From the NCBI GenBank assembly GCA_035995985.1, contig DASYJY010000039.1:1-7478 (forward strand): a stretch of DNA of 7,478 nucleotides, in the 5' to 3' direction. Position 1 is the first letter of the stretch. Each line of letters opens with the position of its first letter. The notes under the pieces were generated by a model that saw only the letters and a list, made by a program, of their open reading frames with translations, searched no databases and was not told where the DNA came from. This document shows positions 5,624 through 7,478 of the stretch, one piece after another. Position numbers and translations under genes: made by a program. The stretch is from JADGNZ01 sp035995985 (GTDB lineage Bacteria; Acidobacteriota; Thermoanaerobaculia; Gp7-AA8).

Positions 5624-6247
5624 CTACTTCGCCGCCTTCTTCTTCGCGCGAATCACCACCGACAACTCATCATTCCGCACATTCGTGAACCGCAGCCGCA
5701 CGCGGCCCTCGGCATCGAGCGAGATGATCGCGGGCGTATTCACGGACGTCAGCGTCCATCCCGCGGGCAGCGTGACGATGTTCAGCGGACGTCCAAGAGT
5801 TCGCTTCCAAAGAAGTTCGCCGTTGTCGAGAAGGTAGCCGACCGGATCGGTGTACGTCTCCTGCACGCGCATGCGCGCGGACTGTCCTTCCTCGATCGCA
5901 TGCGCGAGATCGCCCTGCACGGCGACGGAGTCCGGCTCGACTTTGTTCGGGTAGTAGCCGAGCGCGTTCACGTCCTTGCCGGCCACACTGTGCGTGACGA
6001 GCTCCGCGCCGGTATCGAGGTCGATCATCTTCGCGTCCGGCGACACGACGCTCCCTTTGCGCACGAAACTGTGCACCGACTTCTGCCCGGCGCGCGTGAC
6101 CGTAAAGTCGTGCGAGATACGGAACTGATGCGTGGACGGATCGAGCAGCCAGTAGGTGATCTCGCGATCCTGCTCGGCGCGATGAAACGACTCCTGCGCG
6201 AAAACTGCGGGCGCACAAAGAAGGAGAAGGACCAGCGCTCTCTTCAT
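5624..6247 (-). CDS. secreted protein of unknown function, paralogue of its upstream neighbour
   Basis: This 207-residue protein has a Sec signal peptide: MKR, a hydrophobic core of residues 4-16, and likely cleavage after VFA at residue 17. The mature part has no family motif I recognise. Alternating hydrophobic/polar stretches such as GRVRLRFTNVRNDELSVVIR suggest a beta-rich fold. It shares several blocks with the upstream gene: a Pro-x-x-His-Gln-Phe segment (37-42), TYTD (131-134), a P-x-x-W segment (161-164) and GRVRLRFTNVRND (181-193). The two are therefore tandem paralogues. The frame extends to 6373, but the ATG at 6247 is chosen because the signal peptide starts there, GGAGG sits at 6257-6253, and the ATG overlaps the upstream stop in an ATGA. 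There is no lipobox (Leu before Cys11), so it is not a lipoprotein. The C-terminus is Lys-rich (RAKKKAAK). Function unknown; periplasmic or extracellular location inferred. Confidence 0.82.
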   Translation of the reverse strand: MKRALVLLLLCAPAVFAQESFHRAEQDREITYWLLDPSTHQFRISHDFTVTRAGQKSVHSFVRKGSVVSPDAKMIDLDTGAELVTHSVAGKDVNALGYYPNKVEPDSVAVQGDLAHAIEEGQSARMRVQETYTDPVGYLLDNGELLWKRTLGRPLNIVTLPAGWTLTSVNTPAIISLDAEGRVRLRFTNVRNDELSVVIRAKKKAAK

Positions 6248-6834
6248 GGCAGCCTCCGCGCGACCATCTTCACCGGCAATTGATCGTTGCGATCGTTGAG
6301 GAAGCTGATGCGAATCCGGCCGTCGGCATCGGTGGAGACGATGGCCGGCGACGCGCATTCGATCACCTCCCACGATTTCGGCAGCAGAACCACATTGCGT
6401 TTGATGCCGAGCGGCCGCTCGAATACGAGGTTACCGTCCTTGAGGTAGTACGAAGCGGCATCGGTGTACGTCTTCAGAATGCGGATGCGTGTCTCGCCGC
6501 CTTTCGGCACGGCCGACGGGAGATGCACGCGAATGAACTGCGCGTCATCGGCAGTCTTCGGCGAAACGAGTCCGCTCTCCTTCGCCACCTTGCCGCTGAC
6601 GACTTCGAATTGCAGCTCTTTTCCCGTCGCGCGCGCGAGCACCCGCTCTTTCGTGGCCACCGAGCCGACGCGAATCGGATTGAAAAACAACTCCGCCCCT
6701 TCGCGGTCCTGCGTCACGTCGTAGGTGATCGCGAACTGATGACTCTCCGGCGGCAGCAGGTCGTACAGCGTGAATTCATCCGCGGCGAAGAGGGGAGCGC
6801 AGACCAGAAGAAGGAGGAGGAATGCGTTCTTCAT
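6244..6834 (-). CDS. secreted protein of unknown function, first of a paralogous pair
   Basis: The 196-residue product begins MKNAFLLLLLVCAPLFAADE, a clear Sec signal peptide with cleavage near residues 17-18. The mature part is probably beta-rich and carries ESHQFAITYDVT (30-41), RIRILKTYTDAASYYL (116-131) and DGRIRISFLNDRND (171-184). The same blocks recur in the downstream gene. The basic, aromatic RIRILKTYTD strand looks superficially like segments in bacterial surface-domain proteins, but I cannot assign a family. Its TGA (6246-6244) overlaps the ATG of the next gene, so translation is probably coupled and the two products made together. The ATG at 6834 has no obvious Shine-Dalgarno sequence (GATGCGCGG precedes it); two nearby upstream ATGs are out of frame. 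It diverges from the response-regulator gene across 77 bases. Function unknown. Confidence 0.82.
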   Translation of the reverse strand: MKNAFLLLLLVCAPLFAADEFTLYDLLPPESHQFAITYDVTQDREGAELFFNPIRVGSVATKERVLARATGKELQFEVVSGKVAKESGLVSPKTADDAQFIRVHLPSAVPKGGETRIRILKTYTDAASYYLKDGNLVFERPLGIKRNVVLLPKSWEVIECASPAIVSTDADGRIRISFLNDRNDQLPVKMVARRLP

Positions 6835-6860
6835 CCGCGCATCGTCGCATGTTCAGCGGT

Positions 6861-6869
6861 TGCTATACT
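6861..6869 (+). promoter_or_regulatory. extended -10 promoter for the response-regulator genes
   Basis: TGC followed by TATACT (6864-6869) forms a TGnTATAnT-type extended -10, standing out in GC-rich sequence. No convincing -35 lies 17 bases upstream, which an extended -10 tolerates. The predicted start near 6876 gives a leader of about 36 bases containing the GAGAGG ribosome binding site. The opposite strand reads TATAGC at 6867-6862, so the same AT patch might also serve the divergent secreted-protein genes. Confidence 0.5.
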
Positions 6870-6911
6870 CGCCGCGAATCAGATCGGCGAACGAATTGAC
6901 GAGAGGAACCT

Positions 6912-7373
6912 ATGGCCGCACATGCAAAACCAATCGTCATTCTCCTCGCTGACGACGACGAAGAAGACCGCATGCTCACCTCGGACGCGCTCGAGGAGAG
7001 CCGCGTCGTCAACGATCTCCGTTTCGTCGAAGACGGCGAGGAGTTGCTCGACTATCTCTACCAGCGCGGCCGCTACGCCGATCCCGAGGCCGCGCCGTCG
7101 CCGGGACTGATCCTGCTCGATCTCAACATGCCGAAGAAGGATGGCCGCGAAGCGCTGCGCGAGATCAAGGCCGATCCGAACCTTCGCCGCATTCCCGTCA
7201 TCGTCCTCACGACGTCCAAAGCCGAGGAGGACATTTATCGCACGTACGACCTCGGCGCGAACTCGTTCATCACCAAGCCGGTCCACTTCAACGCCCTCGT
7301 CGAAGTCATGAAAGAGATCGGCCGCTACTGGATCGAGATCGTCGAACTTCCTAACGGAGTGCCACCGCGTTGA
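6912..7373 (+). CDS. single-domain response regulator, Rcp1-like (CheY-type receiver)
   Basis: The 153-residue product is a stand-alone receiver domain that accepts a phosphoryl group from a histidine kinase. Visible motifs are the acidic pocket ADDDEED (13-19), the phosphoacceptor Asp70 in LILLDLNMPKKDG (66-78), the switch Thr/Ser region VIVLTTSKAEEDI (96-108), and Lys122 in SFITKPV (118-124). There is no output domain. The spacing, with a long insert before Asp70 (YLYQRGRYADPEAAPSPG) and LNMPKKDGREAL, is typical of the Rcp1 type, known as partners of phytochrome-like or PAS-containing hybrid kinases. The ATG at 6912 has GAGAGG at 6901-6906. Its TGA overlaps the TTG of the next gene, so the two receiver proteins are co-translated. 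The cognate kinase is not in the window and is probably downstream. Confidence 0.94.
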   Translation: MAAHAKPIVILLADDDEEDRMLTSDALEESRVVNDLRFVEDGEELLDYLYQRGRYADPEAAPSPGLILLDLNMPKKDGREALREIKADPNLRRIPVIVLTTSKAEEDIYRTYDLGANSFITKPVHFNALVEVMKEIGRYWIEIVELPNGVPPR

Positions 7374-7478
7374 TCGGCAACCGGGAGATCAGGATCCTCC
7401 TGATCGAAGACGACGAAGACGACTATGTCCTCACCCGCGATCTTCTCGCGGACAGCCGCCGAACCCGCTTCGTTCTGG
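7370..7478 (+). CDS. second response-regulator receiver protein (N-terminus only)
   Basis: A frame opens at TTG 7370 and runs off the window after 36 codons. It reads MIGNREIRILLIEDDEDDYV and continues through LTRDLLADSRRTRFVL. LLIEDDEDD is the beta-1 strand and acidic pocket of a receiver domain, and the DYVLTRDLL helix is common in receivers that head multi-domain PAS, GGDEF or histidine-kinase proteins. The TTG overlaps the TGA of the preceding regulator (TTGA), with GGAG at 7356-7359. No in-frame ATG is seen between that stop and the acidic motif, which supports the TTG. The phosphoacceptor Asp and any output domain lie outside the window. Confidence 0.82.
   Translation, partial: MIGNREIRILLIEDDEDDYVLTRDLLADSRRTRFVL

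Noticed and set aside
6248..6373. 42-residue N-terminal extension of the downstream secreted protein
   Set aside because: It overlaps the upstream gene's coding end and lies before a clear signal peptide and GGAGG site, so the ATG at 6247 is preferred.

Overview
The window is GC-rich chromosomal DNA with strong G/C third-position codon bias. It carries bacterial housekeeping and signalling genes and shows no phage, plasmid or CRISPR hallmarks. The gene mix suggests a soil-type bacterium, plausibly Acidobacteriota or a similar high-GC phylum: a bacterial animal-type heme peroxidase, an ECF42-type sigma factor with its DGPF partner, small secreted MKxAxLLLLL proteins, and an Rcp1-like response regulator. 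That placement is an inference from style, not from a marker gene.

Layout. Positions 1-108 hold the C-terminal tail of an upstream + strand gene. A cytosolic-looking animal-type heme peroxidase (175-1716, +) follows and ends at a GC-rich hairpin (1724-1752). It shares this hairpin with the convergent minus-strand block. That block, read in transcription order, is a DGPF/YCII-domain protein (4739-4395), an ECF42-like sigma factor with a TPR-type C-terminal extension (4380-3172, TTG start), and a lipoylated E2 acyltransferase of a 2-oxo acid dehydrogenase complex (3110-1764). Upstream of the DGPF gene is TGTCGA-N17-CGAC, which fits the promoter signature I recall for ECF42 sigma factors. The DGPF-sigma pair therefore looks autoregulated. 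A YdeI/OmpD-associated family gene (4821-5402, +) diverges from it.

The 221-bp gap between the convergent YdeI-family gene and the next minus-strand genes is almost entirely filled by a 200-bp element (5411-5610). It is symmetric about one point: perfect 35-bp outer inverted arms, two outer hairpins each preceded by GTAG, and two inner hairpins each preceded by GTGA. The two halves differ mostly by changes that preserve base pairing. It resembles a REP/BIME-type element and is the most striking non-coding structure here.

Next come two translationally coupled, paralogous secreted proteins of unknown function (6834-6244 and 6247-5624, minus), joined by an ATGA overlap. Divergent from them, behind an extended -10 promoter, is an Rcp1-like single-domain response regulator (6912-7373, +). 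Its stop codon overlaps the TTG start of a second receiver-domain gene that runs off the window (7370-7478). This looks like the beginning of a phosphorelay operon.
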